Source of the DNA: Pseudofrankia asymbiotica
GTDB taxonomy: Bacteria > Actinomycetota > Actinomycetes > Frankiales > Frankiaceae
Length of the DNA stretch: 14,533 bases
Direction: 5' to 3'
Assembly: GCF_001983105.1 (NCBI RefSeq)
Contig: NZ_MOMC01000018.1
Coordinates: forward strand, 12,655-27,187
Shown here: piece by piece, positions 13,780 through 14,533 of the stretch
Numbering within the stretch: position 1 is the first letter of the stretch
Layout of the letters: every line of letters starts with the position of its first letter
Made by a program: the position numbers and the translations under genes
Notes under the pieces: generated by a model
Database searches by the model: none
Told to the model about the DNA's origin: nothing
Seen by the model: the letters and a program-made list of their open reading frames with translations, nothing else

Positions 13780-14333
13780 GCCAGCCGCGCCTCCGGGTCG
13801 ACGCCGCCCTGCGCGCTGGGCTTGCGGCCGGCGAAGTCCAGAAGGCCGACCCAGTCCGGCCGCAGCGCGATGCGGGCCTGGACCGTGCCCGGCGCGTCCA
13901 GCTGGCCGAGCATGCCGGCGGCGGCCTCCGGTCCGAGGTAGCGACGAGCGGCCGCGACGTACTCCGGCGCCAGGCCGGGCACCTCGGTGACCTCCACCGG
14001 CCCGCGCAGGCTGAGCGACTCGGGCGGGAAGCCGTCGGTGTCGATGGTCACGGCGGCCTCGGGCCGGCGCCGCAGCGCCGCGAGCCGGTTCGCGGGATGC
14101 CGGATACCGATGCGAGGTCCGGCGACATAGGTGGCCATCACCAGTTCGCGACCGGTCCAGTGGAACCAGGTCGGCACCACCCGAGGCGTCCCGTCCAACG
14201 CGACGTAGGCGAATCGCGCCGGGCTGGTCGAGACCAGCAGGCGTCGGGCGGTCGCGGTGTCGAGCAGGGCCGGGTCGCCCTGCCGCGGCGGCGTCAGCGG
14301 TCCCGGAGCGGCGTCCGTGGTGGCCGGGCTCAT
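13776..14333 (-). CDS. Pyridoxamine-5'-phosphate-oxidase-like flavin/F420 protein
   Basis: This 185-residue protein matches the split-barrel PPOX-like family. After a Pro-rich head of about 25 residues it shows LLVSTSPARFAYVALDGTPRVVPTWFHWTG, the paired strands that form the cofactor pocket. ELVMATY, a helix with the NRLAALRRRPEAAVTID run and the SLRGPVEVTEVPG strand follow in the family order. Such proteins bind FMN, F420 or heme and reduce or sense small molecules, so the exact reaction is open. It is cytosolic. ATG 14333 has AAGGGA upstream at a suitable distance. It is transcribed away from an HxlR-type regulator across an 88-bp region with two palindromes, so it is probably controlled by that regulator, perhaps in response to quinones, aldehydes or other electrophiles. 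Confidence 0.87.
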   Translation of the reverse strand: MSPATTDAAPGPLTPPRQGDPALLDTATARRLLVSTSPARFAYVALDGTPRVVPTWFHWTGRELVMATYVAGPRIGIRHPANRLAALRRRPEAAVTIDTDGFPPESLSLRGPVEVTEVPGLAPEYVAAARRYLGPEAAAGMLGQLDAPGTVQARIALRPDWVGLLDFAGRKPSAQGGVDPEARLA

Positions 14334-14353
14334 CGGCGGCGTCCCTTCAGTCG

Positions 14354-14368
14354 GTTCCCTTAGGGAAC
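14354..14368. promoter_or_regulatory. Operator palindrome 1
   Basis: GTTCCCTTAGGGAAC is a perfect dyad with 7-bp arms around a central T. It lies where transcription of the PPOX-like gene should begin, so bound protein would block RNA polymerase. A sister site with the same arms is centred 32 bp away. The neighbouring HxlR-type regulator is the likely ligand. Confidence 0.75.
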
Positions 14369-14370
14369 GA

Positions 14371-14399
14371 ACGGTACCAGCGTCAGTTCCCTAAGGGAA
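14371..14399 (-). promoter_or_regulatory. Candidate promoter of the PPOX-like gene
   Basis: On the - strand TTCCCT (14399-14394, inside palindrome 2) lies 17 bp before TACCGT (14376-14371), a TAnnnT -10 box. Transcription would start near 14364, within palindrome 1. The -35 matches consensus only at its first bases. Confidence 0.4.
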
Positions 14400-14400
14400 C
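14386..14400. promoter_or_regulatory. Operator palindrome 2
   Basis: GTTCCCTAAGGGAAC is a perfect dyad with the same 7-bp arms as palindrome 1 and a central A. It supplies TTCCCT on both strands, at -35 distance from a TAnnnT box in each direction. A bound regulator could therefore control both divergent genes. The two sites are three helical turns apart and so face the same side of the DNA. Confidence 0.75.
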
Positions 14401-14415
14401 CCGATCCGCTAGCCT
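14387..14415 (+). promoter_or_regulatory. Candidate promoter of the HxlR-type gene
   Basis: TTCCCT (14387-14392, inside palindrome 2) lies 17 bp before TAGCCT (14410-14415). Transcription would start at about 14422, which is the GTG itself. This predicts a leaderless mRNA and fits the lack of a ribosome binding site. Confidence 0.4.
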
Positions 14416-14421
14416 GGCGAT

Positions 14422-14533
14422 GTGCAACGCACCCAGTTCGGCGACATGGTCTGCTCGATCGCGCGGACGCTCGATCTGATCGGCGAGCCCTGGTCGCCGC
14501 TGATCCTGCGCGACGTCATGGTCGGGATCCGCC
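14422..14533 (+). CDS. HxlR-family transcriptional regulator (5' part, cut by window end)
   Basis: The first 37 codons are present. From GTG 14422 the protein reads CSIARTLDLIGEPWSPLILRD from residue 11, which matches the HxlR family opening (C-P-[IV]-x-x-x-L-x-x-[IL]-G-x-x-W-x-x-L-I-L-R). C11 is the conserved N-terminal Cys that senses thiol stress in relatives such as YodB and HypR. Members are small winged-helix dimers that bind palindromes and usually repress a divergent redox gene. The divergent PPOX-like gene and the two palindromes between them fit that pattern. An overlapping ATG at 14420 is out of frame. The rest of the gene, including the recognition helix and wing, lies beyond the window. 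Confidence 0.88.
   Translation, partial: MQRTQFGDMVCSIARTLDLIGEPWSPLILRDVMVGIR

Overview
The window is very GC-rich DNA with dense, overlapping genes, GTG starts, strong G/C preference at third codon positions and long Pro/Ala-rich linkers. This points to a high-GC actinomycete. A Frankia-like genus is a reasonable guess, but the window has no taxonomic marker. No tRNA, rRNA, insertion sequence, integrase or CRISPR array was seen.

Region A (1-8114, + strand) is one tightly coupled operon whose genes mostly join through ATGA or GTGA overlaps. In order it holds: the end of an upstream gene, split across reading frames; a membrane-anchored protein with two tandem Cys-paired beta-sandwich-like repeats; a two-TM protein with a cytosolic zinc ribbon; a vWA (TerY-like) MIDAS protein; a PP2C-type phosphatase; a divergent Ser/Thr kinase with C-terminal TM segments; and a 1135-residue protein joining a Hanks-type kinase, a Pro-rich linker, an FHA domain and an ABCG-type half transporter (ATPase plus six TM). 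The vWA/PP2C/kinase trio resembles the TerY-P triad described by the Aravind group. The last gene looks like a one-chain version of the mycobacterial PknF/Rv1747 pair. Tandem-tryptophan (WW) motifs recur in the Pro-rich segments of three of these proteins. My reading is a phospho-regulated export or envelope-signalling system with kinase, phosphatase, scaffold and transporter encoded together. Its substrate cannot be read from the sequence.

Region B (8209-12132, - strand) converges on region A. It encodes a NarL-type two-component system (histidine kinase, then response regulator), followed after about 134 bp by a DrrAB-like ABC-2 exporter (ATPase, then permease). This is a common layout for drug or envelope-stress sensing coupled to export.

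Region C (12328-13455, - strand) is a secreted lipoprotein related to GH26 beta-mannanases, with a strong ribosome binding site. About 320 bp without a convincing gene lies upstream of it.

Region D (13776-14533) is a pyridoxamine-5'-phosphate-oxidase-like flavin/F420 split-barrel protein (- strand), divergent from an HxlR-type regulator (+ strand, cut by the window end). Their 88-bp intergenic region holds two perfect 15-bp palindromes centred 32 bp apart. They overlap candidate promoters for both genes and are the best regulatory site in the window.
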